Assembly: GCF_003382685.1 (NCBI RefSeq)
Contig: NZ_KZ859505.1
Span: forward strand, 1 to 64,000
Direction: 5' to 3'
Length of the DNA: 64,000 bases
From: Halorussus litoreus
Lineage (GTDB): Archaea; Halobacteriota; Halobacteria; Halobacteriales; Haladaptataceae
The notes beneath the pieces are model-generated. The model saw only the letters and a list, made by a program, of their open reading frames with translations. It was not told the origin of the DNA and did no database searches. Made by a program: the position numbers and the translations under genes. Positions 8,232 to 19,130 of this stretch are shown here, piece after piece. Within the stretch, counting starts at the first letter, position 1, and each line of letters starts with the position of its first letter.

Positions 8232-9203
8232 CTACTCGCGGAGAGGTCGAACCTTAACTCCGGGGTTCTCTGCGACGTAGATCGACTGGTTGGGGTCAAC
8301 ATCCCCTTGAATCGCTAAGGAATGAATGTCGCCTGCACGCTTCTTTTTGATTCCGTACTCCTTCATCTGAGTCGTGTTTGCAGACGATGGGCTTGGGAGG
8401 ACGGGGTGTGAGAGACTCCAACTCATCGAATAGTCTTTATTCGGAATGTTATCTCCATCGTTCTCGAAAAGCGTATTGCGCAATTTGTTTTCCACTGTCA
8501 TGTCGACATAGTCGACATCTAGGACTTGTTCAGATGGGAACACAATATTGAACCGCATGAAATGTCCGGTCGTCTGTCTTGTTTTGTAACGTTTCCATTC
8601 GTGTTCTATCCCGTTATCGACAGCTCCATTCTGACTCGCCTTTTTCCAGTAAGTATGTATTTGATCCGCAGTTGTAACACCTGAGACTGAATCCGCAAAA
8701 TGGTTAATGACTGCAATGATGGATTGCACAGTTGCCGTACTCCAAGAGTACCCGTGATCTTGGCCAGTTGTCACACCGAGGCCCCAATCGGCGTTCCCGA
8801 AGTAGTTCGTGCTGACCTGACTAGGGGCGTCATGTTCAGTTATATTGACCATCTGGTCTCCTTCAAACATCGCGTATTTAGATCCGTCTCCACTTGAGCC
8901 AACCTGCTTTCTGCAATTTGAGGCGTCAGCCGACGTGAGATACACATACTGCCACTTCTCCGAACCGGGGAGCCAGACAGCGTTGTCGACCAAGTCGAGA
9001 GTCGATCCAGCCGAGGTAGTGTACTGGATTTCATGTCCAAGCTCGTTAATCTGAATTTGACTACTTTCTGCGTGATTCTTGGGCCAGTCTCCATCTCCGA
9101 CATTATCAGCTAAAGCGAACCCACTTAACCCGGTCACTCCGACCGTGGCCGCAACACCTGTCAAACTTGACTGCTTCAGGAACGCTCGTCTATCGTATGA
9201 CAT
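8232..9203 (-). CDS. Tat-exported orphan protein of unknown function
   Basis: A 323-aa protein with a clear Tat signal: DRRAFLKQS, a hydrophobic core and a likely cleavage after ALA near residue 32. The mature part is polar with many Ser/Thr/Asn and aromatic residues (WQYVYLTSADASN, YFGNADWGLGVTTG), no membrane anchor and only one obvious Cys. Family not recognised. The gene is AT-rich like its convergent partner. TATA-like TATAAGTTA (plus 9227-9235) is about 28 nt before the ATG. The 249 bp up to katG are very AT-rich and hold no ORF. Confidence 0.65.
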   Translation of the reverse strand: MSYDRRAFLKQSSLTGVAATVGVTGLSGFALADNVGDGDWPKNHAESSQIQINELGHEIQYTTSAGSTLDLVDNAVWLPGSEKWQYVYLTSADASNCRKQVGSSGDGSKYAMFEGDQMVNITEHDAPSQVSTNYFGNADWGLGVTTGQDHGYSWSTATVQSIIAVINHFADSVSGVTTADQIHTYWKKASQNGAVDNGIEHEWKRYKTRQTTGHFMRFNIVFPSEQVLDVDYVDMTVENKLRNTLFENDGDNIPNKDYSMSWSLSHPVLPSPSSANTTQMKEYGIKKKRAGDIHSLAIQGDVDPNQSIYVAENPGVKVRPLRE

Positions 9204-9452
9204 CAGTTAATAAGATAGACATAAATAACTTATAATTTTCTAAGTATAGTTTATATATTAATAACTTATGGATAATATGAAGATAAACCTGTAGACTATA
9301 GAAGTAGAGTTCTATACAGAAAAATATTTTAAATATTTAACAATCAGGACCTTCATAATGGCATGAATTCTATGCTTGTGCCTGTGCTATCAACGAATAG
9401 TGGCGCAGGCTAAGACGCGAGGTAAACCACCAAAATATACTTTTAACCGAAA

Positions 9453-11701
<2,249 letters not shown>

Positions 11702-11740
11702 TAGGGAAATCTCCTACGGGCGAATGATACGAGTAGTAGC

Positions 11741-11749
11741 GTATAAATT
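11741..11749 (-). promoter_or_regulatory. TATA box of the leader ORF-katG transcript
   Basis: AATTTATAC on the minus strand, centred at 11745. Transcription would start near 11718 and give a 17-nt 5' UTR containing AGGAG ahead of the ATG at 11701. Confidence 0.55.
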
Positions 11750-11942
11750 CACCGATGATATTTTCGCCTTCCGACGCATATGTTCCGCAACTGGCGCAGA
11801 TAGTCTCCTGATCCCGTATAATTTGTTCGTATTTCGTAACAGAATATTCGGTTATTCGAGGATTGAGGGACGAGGGCGTACCCTCACCGTCGACTCCGCG
11901 CTCACACTGACGTTTTTCGGGGTGGAGTGTGAATCTCACGAT

Positions 11943-12638
11943 ATGCGCGCCGTCTTCTTCGACCTCGACGGAACGCTGGTCGAACTCCCCGAGGACTTCG
12001 CCGGGCTGTTCGAAGCGACACTCCGCGAGCACGGCGTCGGTTCGGACGCAGACTCCCACGACCTCCACGATTACCACGAGCAGTACATGGAGGCGTTCTT
12101 CGACCATCTCGCGGACTGTCACCCCGAGCCGTATCGCGCGGCGATGGCAGACCTTCGCGAGAGCGCCGACCTCCCATCGAACCCGGACGCGCTCGCCGAA
12201 ACGTACACCGAGCGCGAGGCCCGCGCAACGGCCATCCGGCCGAGTGCGCGGGAGATGTTAGAAGTACTCGACTCCGGCGGTCCTGACGCTCCCGACACGC
12301 CCGATCTCGCACTCGGCGTGCTGACAAACGGCGGCGCAAGAGCCCAGCGCCGCAAACTGGCCCACCACGGAATCGCCGGCCAGTTCAGGGCAGTCGTTGT
12401 CTCGGGAGAGGTGGGCGCGAGCAAGCCGGATTCCGAGATTTTCGCCGCCGCCGAGGACGCCATCCCGGCCGACGAGCACGTCTTCGTCGCCGACGATTTG
12501 GAGCGCGACGTGGTTCCCGCACAGGAGGCCGGCTTCACCGGCGTCTATCTCGCGGACGAAGACCCCCCCGAGGATGCCGAAGAGCGCGCGAACCACGTCG
12601 TGGAATCGCTCGGCGAAGTTCCGGATGTCGTCCGCTGA
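11943..12638 (+). CDS. HAD-superfamily hydrolase
   Basis: A 231-aa haloacid-dehalogenase-like phosphohydrolase. Motif I is FFDLDGTLVE with two catalytic aspartates near residues 6 and 8. An alpha-helical cap follows, then motif II GVLTNGG, motif III around GASKPDSEIF (Lys) and motif IV FVADDLERDV. Substrate unknown; phosphoglycolate- or pyrimidine-nucleotidase-like by size. The start at 11943 puts motif I at the N-terminus; the longer reading to 11679 crosses the katG promoter and is rejected. Divergent from katG. A second HAD of similar type lies at 46259-46927. Confidence 0.88.
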   Translation: MRAVFFDLDGTLVELPEDFAGLFEATLREHGVGSDADSHDLHDYHEQYMEAFFDHLADCHPEPYRAAMADLRESADLPSNPDALAETYTEREARATAIRPSAREMLEVLDSGGPDAPDTPDLALGVLTNGGARAQRRKLAHHGIAGQFRAVVVSGEVGASKPDSEIFAAAEDAIPADEHVFVADDLERDVVPAQEAGFTGVYLADEDPPEDAEERANHVVESLGEVPDVVR

Positions 12639-12694
12639 GTAGTCTCACCACCGGCGGGCGAAGACCGATTTTCCGCCAGCGCCCAGCAGTCGTC

Positions 12695-12849
12695 CCGCGA
12701 GCGACGACCGCAGGGAGGAGCGAGCGGCCCAAGTGACGACCGGAGCGAGCGTCGCGAGCGAAGGGAGGAACGCGGTGGTTTTGGTCGAGCTTTTGCCAGC
12801 GAGGGAGGCGGACGCCGCAGGCGTCCGCCGACCGAGCGCAGCAAAAGGT
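12695..12849 (+). repeat. Family B dispersed intergenic repeat, copy 1
   Basis: Shares with 21537-21755 a 5' block CCGCGAGCGACGA, a middle GGAGCGAGCGG and a strongly conserved 3' block running from TTTTGCCAGCGAGGGAGGC to CGACCGAGCGCAGCAAAAGGT. It contains a 10-bp hairpin (GGCGGACGCC, GGCGTCCGCC). Both copies have the same orientation and end about 40-60 bp before a gene. No coding signature of its own. Confidence 0.65.
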
Positions 12850-12906
12850 CGTGTTAAAAGGTCGTGGGGCGAAAGCTTGTTACCCCGGGACTTCGACCAC
12901 CCGCTC

Positions 12907-13212
12907 ATGAGCGACTGGGAGTGCGGCATCGACAGTTGCGGCGAGACGTTCGACGACGTGGAGGCTGCCATCGTCCACCAGACGACAGATCACAAGCGCC
13001 GCGAGTGCAAGGTCTGTGGGTCGGTCGTCCCCGACGGCTACTTCGCCATCAGACACGCGTTCGACGAGCACTCGCGCGCGGAGTACGTCCGGGCGTACGG
13101 CGCGAGCGCGGCCGAGGTCCGCCAGCGCGAGCGCGTGCGCGAGGCCATCGAGGACGACGCGGACCTCCAGCAGGTGGTCGACAAACTGGACGAAGTGACC
13201 GGCGGGCTCTGA
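12907..13212 (+). CDS. Small zinc-finger protein, DUF7565-like
   Basis: A 101-aa protein. CGIDSCGETF followed by HQTTDH and then CKVCGSVV followed by RHAFDEH gives two Cys2His2-like metal sites within the first 58 residues. The C-terminal 40 residues are charged and helical (AEVRQRERVREAIEDD). It resembles a widespread haloarchaeal family that I recall as DUF7565; function unknown, perhaps nucleic-acid binding. The ATG at 12907 removes a repeat-derived extension seen in the longer reading from 12733. Confidence 0.7.
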   Translation: MSDWECGIDSCGETFDDVEAAIVHQTTDHKRRECKVCGSVVPDGYFAIRHAFDEHSRAEYVRAYGASAAEVRQRERVREAIEDDADLQQVVDKLDEVTGGL

Positions 13213-13284
13213 ACGGCGTCGCTGACCGAGAGTTCGTTCGTGCAGCAGCGCTGCGAATTCGTTCGTGAGTGCTGGGAGTTCGTT

Positions 13285-13644
13285 CTATCTGACCCCGCGC
13301 CAGCAGCCGACCAACAGTAGCGCGGCGTTCGTCGAACTGAAGGGGTCTTCCATCACGTAGGAGTAGACGAACAGGAACGCGAAGTACACAACGACCAGCA
13401 ACGCGAGCATCTTGAGCCGGAACGTCCGGAGGTCGTCGCCCTCGCCGACGTACGCTTCCTGGAACGCCTCGCGGCGGTCGTCGTCGAGGCGCTCCCAGTG
13501 GTCGAGCCCTTCGTGGAGCACCAGCAGTCGCTCGCTCTCCAGCGGCCGCCCGCAGTACGGACACTCGGCGGGCGACTCCTCGGGCGGCACGCTGGTCTCG
13601 TAGCCCGTCTCGTCGGGGGAATCGGTGAGGTTGGAGTCGGTCAT
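13285..13644 (-). CDS. Zinc-ribbon or C2H2 membrane protein, DUF7410-like
   Basis: A 119-aa protein. After an acidic N-terminus, CPYCGRPLES plus HEGLDHW (about residues 28-49) makes a Cys2His2-type metal site. Near residue 80 is one strong transmembrane helix (LALLVVVYFAFLFVYSYV). It is probably membrane-tethered with the zinc site in the cytosol. It lies 19 bp after the end of the 460-aa membrane protein gene on the same strand, so the two are likely co-transcribed. Function unknown. Confidence 0.68.
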   Translation of the reverse strand: MTDSNLTDSPDETGYETSVPPEESPAECPYCGRPLESERLLVLHEGLDHWERLDDDRREAFQEAYVGEGDDLRTFRLKMLALLVVVYFAFLFVYSYVMEDPFSSTNAALLLVGCWRGVR

Positions 13645-13663
13645 GGTCTACGAATATCGCTCA

Positions 13664-15046
13664 TCAGACGAACGGCGGTTCCGCGCTCGGCGCGGAGACG
13701 ATCCAGAGGCTGGTCATCGTGTACAGCACCATCACGATCACGAACGGGTACTGGCTCCGGACCGCCTGTAGCCGTCCGGGGAACACCTCGTACGCGCTCG
13801 CGTGGGCCACCCACACGGCGAGCAGGTGGCCGAGCAGGACGAACGCCACTGCGAGGCCGCCGAACCAGTCCGGCAGGACGATGACGGAGGGGTTGATCGG
13901 CGGGTTCCACGGGTTGGTCAGCGCAGACGCCAGCGCGGGCGACAGTGACAGGAAGTAGCCGAGGAAGTGCGCGAGGTGGTAGCCTGCCGCGATGGGCAAC
14001 AGCGAGGGTGCGAACCGCCGCGCGATGGCTCCGACCGTGAGGTAGGTGTCGGCTGTCTGCCGGGAATACCGCGCTGCGGTCCAGTACGCCCAGAGGAACA
14101 GGCCGAAGCCGGCGACCAGCGCGGACGGATAGACGACCACTGCGGGCACGCCCGCGCCCACGACCGCCTCCGCGAACTCGGCCCACTGTGGCGTTCCGAC
14201 GAGCCCGTCGAACGTCGTGACCCAGAGGATGGCGACCACGAACGCGACCTCGTCGGCGTCGTCGACCAACTTCGGCTCGGCCAGCGCCGCGCCCGGCGGC
14301 CGGAGTTCGAGCCCGTCGTCGCCGTACCGGAGCGGCGCGACCCGGCCGTAGTAGCGGAACACCCGCGCGACGGGGTCGACGTGACCGAACCACCGGTCGG
14401 GGCCGAACGCGAGTGCGCCGGCCAGCGTGACGGCCGAATAGCCCGCGATGACGGTGGCCAGAAGCCGCGGGTCGTCGGCCAGCGGGCTGACCACTTCGAG
14501 CCAGATCAGCGCCAGCAGGCCGACGACGCTCGGCCACGCGCCGAGCTTATCCGGATAGTTCCTGTCGAGCGTCGGGAGCCACTGGGTCACCGCGCGCCAC
14601 GGGTTGAGCGCGGGCCAGGTGTTGCCCACGAGGTACACCGTGGCGACGTAGCCCGCCCACCAGCCGACCCACACCACTAGCACCGCGGCGTTGCGCAGCG
14701 GGTCGGTCGGGCCGTCGAACCCGACGGCGACGACGCCGACCAGCGCGAGGACGGACAGTGCCTGCGTCACGGTCGTCAGTCCCGCCAGCGGCGCGCTCGC
14801 GACGCGTCGCCAGTCGTGGATCGCCCGGATCAACGCCCGGTCGGTGACGAAGCTTGCGAGCAGGAACGACGCGCCGACGACGCCGCCGCCGGTCAGCAGG
14901 AACAGCCACGTCGGGACGGACATGCTTCCGGCTTCCGTGCGCAGGCTTCCCCCGTGGGCGAGCGCGGTGCCGGCGAACGCAATCGCGGCGACCAGCGCGG
15001 TCCCGGCCAGCGCGAGCAGACGTTTCCGAGCGGTCGACCGTCTCAT
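13664..15046 (-). CDS. Polytopic membrane protein of unknown function
   Basis: A 460-aa protein with a signal-like first segment and about 11-12 hydrophobic segments. Between them are conserved-looking polar stretches: NPWRAVTQWLP, GPDRWFGHVDPVARVFRYYGR, GYHLAHFLGYFL and NPWNPPIN. Histidines at helix edges (YHLAH, HLLAVWVAH) could bind haem or metal, but I cannot assign a family. It precedes the zinc-finger membrane gene in the same operon. Divergent from the small acidic gene at 15234. Confidence 0.75.
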   Translation of the reverse strand: MRRSTARKRLLALAGTALVAAIAFAGTALAHGGSLRTEAGSMSVPTWLFLLTGGGVVGASFLLASFVTDRALIRAIHDWRRVASAPLAGLTTVTQALSVLALVGVVAVGFDGPTDPLRNAAVLVVWVGWWAGYVATVYLVGNTWPALNPWRAVTQWLPTLDRNYPDKLGAWPSVVGLLALIWLEVVSPLADDPRLLATVIAGYSAVTLAGALAFGPDRWFGHVDPVARVFRYYGRVAPLRYGDDGLELRPPGAALAEPKLVDDADEVAFVVAILWVTTFDGLVGTPQWAEFAEAVVGAGVPAVVVYPSALVAGFGLFLWAYWTAARYSRQTADTYLTVGAIARRFAPSLLPIAAGYHLAHFLGYFLSLSPALASALTNPWNPPINPSVIVLPDWFGGLAVAFVLLGHLLAVWVAHASAYEVFPGRLQAVRSQYPFVIVMVLYTMTSLWIVSAPSAEPPFV

Positions 15047-15233
15047 CGTCGGCTTTTGGCGCGGTCGTGACTTGTCGCTTCCGGACGTTCGTTAGCTCCG
15101 AAGCCTCGCCGTTTCGGAAATCCCGTGCGCCGGTAGCGTTTTGTGAACCCGGGTGGTACGGAGCGCCGGGAGGTTCACCGTGGAACGTCAAGATACACCG
15201 ACAGGACCGGGAGAGCAGGGCGTGGGCGACGGG

Positions 15234-15446
15234 ATGGAACCGGGCCAGCAGCCCGACGACATCGCGGAGATGGACATCACGGAGCCGACCGTGACGTGGC
15301 TCGAAGTGTCCCATCCTCAACAGCCGATTCCCATCGGCGAGAACGACCGCGTGCTGAACAGCCACTTCAACGAGCAGTACGACGTGTGGGAGGTCCTGCT
15401 CGTCGCGCTCCCGGAAGACGACGAGGAAGAGGACAGCGAGGACTGA
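15234..15446 (+). CDS. Small acidic conserved-type protein
   Basis: A 70-aa protein with a predicted beta-rich core (TVTWLEVSHP, IPIGENDRVLN, VWEVLLVALP) and an acidic tail (PEDDEEEDSED) typical of haloarchaeal proteins. The ATG at 15234 is preferred over an upstream in-frame start at 15153, which adds a basic extension unlike the rest. Family and function not recognised. Followed by 141 bp with no gene before the convergent MTH865-like gene. Confidence 0.6.
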   Translation: MEPGQQPDDIAEMDITEPTVTWLEVSHPQQPIPIGENDRVLNSHFNEQYDVWEVLLVALPEDDEEEDSED

Positions 15447-15587
15447 TCGAGGAAGAGAGCGAAGAGAATTGACCGAGTAGAGTTCGACGGAGACGCTTTT
15501 TATCGTCTGTTTGGTCGTCTCGCGCCGATTGCAAGAAGTAGTCCGAGTCGGTGACTCGGATCGGTTGATCTGTGCGGAGTCCCGCTC

Positions 15588-15851
15588 TCAGAGCATGTCG
15601 TTCGCCTTCAGCCCCTCCAGCAGGTCGTCGACCAGCGTCTCGACGTCGTCGTAGGGGAAGTCCTGATCGCCCGAGAGCTTCGTCGACAGCTCCATCGCGG
15701 TGAAGCTCACGTCGCCCGCCTCGAAGCGCGTACCCGGGCCGTCCGGGAGCCCGGGGACGAGATCCATCGGGTTGTTGACCGGGTAGTCGGCACCCTCGAA
15801 CGCCTCGGTGAACTGCTCGCGGAGTTCGGCCTCTGTTTCGTCGTCTGCCAT
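15588..15851 (-). CDS. MTH865-like family protein
   Basis: An 87-aa acidic protein with the family core NPMDLVPGLPDGPGTRFEAG, then VSFTAMELSTKLSGDQDFPY and a closing helix VDDLLEGLK. This matches the MTH865 family (PF07747), small helical archaeal proteins with an EF-hand-like fold and no known function. Length is normal for the family. Monocistronic by position. Confidence 0.85.
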   Translation of the reverse strand: MADDETEAELREQFTEAFEGADYPVNNPMDLVPGLPDGPGTRFEAGDVSFTAMELSTKLSGDQDFPYDDVETLVDDLLEGLKANDML

Positions 15852-16192
15852 ACCCGGACATGAGTGTCGGTTTCGGCAAAAACGTTCCGGAACAACTGAG
15901 AACTGGTTGAGGGTTGTTCGCGTTCGGAAAGACGCCCGGCCGAAACGGTCGCTCTTCGGAGACGATAACGTCGAATTACGGCCGGAAATGGCTTCGTACC
16001 GGACCGTTCAATACTCCACATCTGCTGTTTTCAGGGCCCAGAAACCGATTTTCCCCGGTTGCTCTCTCGGGCTTCTCTGACGAGAAATCTGCTTCGAAAT
16101 CGGTCCCAAGTAAGCTCTACTGATAAATCGATACGCGGCCCTTGAAGAGAAACCACAAGGTTTGTAAACCAGTAATCGAGCATTGAAGCCGC
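15852..16192. other. Divergent intergenic region, no gene seen
   Basis: 341 bp between two divergent genes. It is somewhat AT-richer than coding DNA, has a short palindrome GGTTTGTAAACC at about 16158-16169, and contains possible TATA-like stretches (TAAATCGATA near 16123). I see no ORF, RNA motif or repeat-family sequence. Confidence 0.5.
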
Positions 16193-17671
16193 ATGGCACG
16201 CGACAAGGCACGCGAACGCGACGACGAACTGACGGTCGACAGGCGCTCCTTCCTCGGAGCGGCGGGTGCGGGCATCGCTTCCGCGGTGGGAGTGGGCACG
16301 CTCGCGAGCAGTGGGGCCGCAGCGGACTACCGGACAGTTACGGTCCCGGCCGGCGAGACCCAGTCGTTCAGCGTCGGCGACGGCGAGACGCTGGAGAACC
16401 TCCTGATCGACATGACCGCCGACGGCGCGTCGGCGAAGATCACCGCCTCGGGCGACGACTGGACCATCCGGAACGTCGGCTTCGAGGGCGAACACCCCGG
16501 CGGCCACTACCTGCTCGTTCCCGCCGTGTCCAGTCCGGACGCGACCGGAACCATCGAGAACGTCTACATGGGCGACGGGCAGGCCCCCCGAAGCGCGAAG
16601 GGCGGCGTCTGGGTGAACGCGAACGTCCCCCACCGTGGGACGATCGAGTTCCGGAACGTCCACATCGCGCACATGATCGACAACGGCCTGTACGGGAGCG
16701 GGCCGGGAGCGCAGGGCGCCGGCGGCGTCACGAACGTGTACGACTCGTACTTCCACTCGAACATGATCTCGAACGTTCGGCTCAACTCGCGCGACGAGAC
16801 CAGCTACGTCGAGAACACGACTATCGACGTGGACGACTCGGTCCGACCGTGCGGCGCGGGCTGTAGCGCCCCGGGCAGTACGAGCACCCGAGCGGTCTGG
16901 TCGTGGTACGGCAAAACCGTCGTCGAGAACTGCGACGTTCGCGGCGATATGCTCGGTCACGACGGTGGTTCTGTCGAGACCAGAAACACTCGGACCGGGA
17001 GCGACGCCGACCTGAAACCCCCGAGCGGCGTCCCGATGTCGGCCGAGGAAGCGGCGGGCGGTAGCTCCAGCGCCGACGGTGGCGACTCCGGATCGTCGAC
17101 GACCACGGAGTCCGACGGGGGCGCCGATGGGAACGCCGAGGGCGCGGTGCTGGAACTGGTCGCGGGGTCGAACACGTCGGACGCCTCCTACGAGTTCACG
17201 GTCGAGGGCAGCGCCAGCAAGCGCACCTCGGCGGGTGACGTTGCAGCCGAGTCCAACGACACCGTCACCGACAACGGCGACGGCACGGTGACCGTCTCCG
17301 GCGTCGCTGGCAACGGCTACGGCGACTCGTTCCTCGTGGACGGCGAGGTGGTCTCGATGGATCTCGACGAGAGCCAGTGGACGCTCCGCTACGAGGGCGA
17401 CGAGGTGGCAGTCAGCGATCTCGTGCTCCCGAACAAGCTGGTGATCGACGGGAGCGACCACCCACGACTCGCCAGCACCTACTCGTTCACGGTCAGCGGC
17501 GAGGCGCGCAAGAGCGCTGCGCTCGGGTCGGTCAACGACCGTGACACCATCTCCGAGGGCGAGATCTCGGGCCGCGTCATCGGTGGCAAAGACGGGTTCC
17601 GGTTCTCCGGGGAGATCACCGGCTTCTCGCTCGAGGGCCCCGCGAGGGTCCGCGTCGAGAACGGTTCCTAA
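16193..17671 (+). CDS. Tat-exported right-handed beta-helix protein (pectate-lyase-like fold)
   Basis: A 492-aa secreted protein. The Tat signal VDRRSFLGAAGAG (about residues 15-27) ends near SSGAAA. Residues 45-290 show repeated short strands with N/G turns (TIRNVGFEG, TIENVYMGD, TIEFRNVHIAH, VTNVYDSYFHSN, SYVENTTID, VVENCDVRG), the signature of a parallel beta-helix. A Gly/Ser/Asp-rich linker near 295-320 leads to a C-terminal part of two similar beta modules (YEFTVEGSASK and YSFTVSGEARK). Enzyme activity, if any, is unknown; surface polysaccharide is a plausible ligand given the DUF354 gene downstream. Confidence 0.8.
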   Translation: MARDKARERDDELTVDRRSFLGAAGAGIASAVGVGTLASSGAAADYRTVTVPAGETQSFSVGDGETLENLLIDMTADGASAKITASGDDWTIRNVGFEGEHPGGHYLLVPAVSSPDATGTIENVYMGDGQAPRSAKGGVWVNANVPHRGTIEFRNVHIAHMIDNGLYGSGPGAQGAGGVTNVYDSYFHSNMISNVRLNSRDETSYVENTTIDVDDSVRPCGAGCSAPGSTSTRAVWSWYGKTVVENCDVRGDMLGHDGGSVETRNTRTGSDADLKPPSGVPMSAEEAAGGSSSADGGDSGSSTTTESDGGADGNAEGAVLELVAGSNTSDASYEFTVEGSASKRTSAGDVAAESNDTVTDNGDGTVTVSGVAGNGYGDSFLVDGEVVSMDLDESQWTLRYEGDEVAVSDLVLPNKLVIDGSDHPRLASTYSFTVSGEARKSAALGSVNDRDTISEGEISGRVIGGKDGFRFSGEITGFSLEGPARVRVENGS

Positions 17672-17885
17672 CTCGAACGTCAAGACGGTTTTTGAGACGG
17701 AGTACTACGACGGTTTCTCCGAGCGGCGCATCGCGCCACCGCGCGTTCATGCGTCACCCGACGATAAGCCAGCCTTACCGTGGGCGACAGAACTCGCGTA
17801 CCGGAGCTGTACGGGCGGTTGTCCGACGCTAACCGGGCGAACGTACCGTAGAACAATGGCTCGGCCCGTCCGACGTGAGGCTGAC

Positions 17886-18986
17886 ATGAGGTACCTGTTC
17901 TTCACGAACACCCCCGCACACGTCCACCTCTATCGGAACGCCGTGGCCGAACTGCGCGACCGCGGCCACGAAGTACTGTTGCTGGCCCGCGACTACGGCT
18001 GTACCCGCGACCTGCTCGACTACTACGACCTGCCGCACGTCATCTACGGCGAACTGGCGACCAGCAAGCTCTCGCTCGCCCGCCAGCTCCCCACCCACTA
18101 CGTCAACATCGTCCGGGAGGCTCGCGAGTACGACCCGGACCGCATCTTCGGGGTCGGCGCGTACGCGGCTCACGCCGGGGCCGTCACCGGAGCCTCGGTG
18201 GTGCTCATCACCGACTCGGCGAACACGCACCTCGACCACGCCATCTCCCGGCCCTTCGCGGACGCCTACCTCACGCCCCACACCTTCGGGAAGGACCTCG
18301 GCGAGAAGCACCACGCGTTCAACGGCTTCAAGGAGTGCGCCTACCTCCACCCCGAGGTGTACGACCCGGACGCCGATATCCGGGACGAACTCGGCGTGGG
18401 ACCGGACGAGACGTACGCCATCGTCCGGCTGAACGCTTTCGGCTCCCACCACGACGTAGGCGAGGACGGCTTCACGCCGGAGAAGCGCGAGCACCTCGTC
18501 GAGGAGCTCAGCGAGCGCGCCACAGTGTTCGTCTCGGACGAGGGCGGCGACATGGACTTCGCGTCGGTGCCCGCCGAGCCGTTCGATCTCCACCCCGCGC
18601 GCATCCACGACGCGCTCGCGGAGGCGTCGCTGCTGGTCGCCGACACCCAGACGATGGTCACCGAGGCCGCGCTCCTCGGCACGCCAGCGGTTCGCTCGAA
18701 CTCCTTCGTCGGCGAGGACGACATGGGCAACTTCCACGAGCTCGAACGCGAGGGACTGGTGTACAACCTCGAAGCGTTCGGTGCGGTGCTCGACACCGCA
18801 ACCACCCTGCTCGAACGCGAGGGAGTCGCCCGCGAGTGGGAGCGCAGGCGCGAGGCGTTCCTCGCGGACAAGGTGAACCTCACCGATCTCGTCGTAGACG
18901 TGGCGACCGACCCGACGATGATCCAGTCGTTGCCGACCGAGCGGACCCACAGCCAGCTTCCGCGGGAAGCGTCGGCCCTGAAGTAG
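17886..18986 (+). CDS. DUF354 family protein (GT-B glycosyltransferase-like)
   Basis: A 366-aa cytosolic protein. The N-terminal MRYLFFTNTPAHVHLYRNAV and HEVLLLARDYGCT form a Rossmann start, followed by DRIFGVGAYAAHAG and an acceptor-side loop ITDSANTH. The C-terminal half has the nucleotide-sugar-like FVSDEGGD and VADTQTMVTEAALLGTPAVRSNSF, as in UDP-GlcNAc epimerases and MurG-type enzymes. DUF354 members sit in archaeal polysaccharide or glycoprotein loci. An upstream ATG at 17856 adds ten residues; 17886 is preferred because it starts the first beta strand. Confidence 0.8.
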   Translation: MRYLFFTNTPAHVHLYRNAVAELRDRGHEVLLLARDYGCTRDLLDYYDLPHVIYGELATSKLSLARQLPTHYVNIVREAREYDPDRIFGVGAYAAHAGAVTGASVVLITDSANTHLDHAISRPFADAYLTPHTFGKDLGEKHHAFNGFKECAYLHPEVYDPDADIRDELGVGPDETYAIVRLNAFGSHHDVGEDGFTPEKREHLVEELSERATVFVSDEGGDMDFASVPAEPFDLHPARIHDALAEASLLVADTQTMVTEAALLGTPAVRSNSFVGEDDMGNFHELEREGLVYNLEAFGAVLDTATTLLEREGVAREWERRREAFLADKVNLTDLVVDVATDPTMIQSLPTERTHSQLPREASALK

Positions 18987-19130
18987 TCGGCGCGACTCCG
19001 ACCGTCGGCCGAACGGCTGAAGATCCGAGAACCGTCGAAACCCGCGAGGAGAGCGAAGCCGTCCGTCCCTGTCGTGAGCGTTCGTTTTCGTCCCGAAAGC
19101 CAGTCACCGTCCGGCGTGTCTGTCTCCGTC

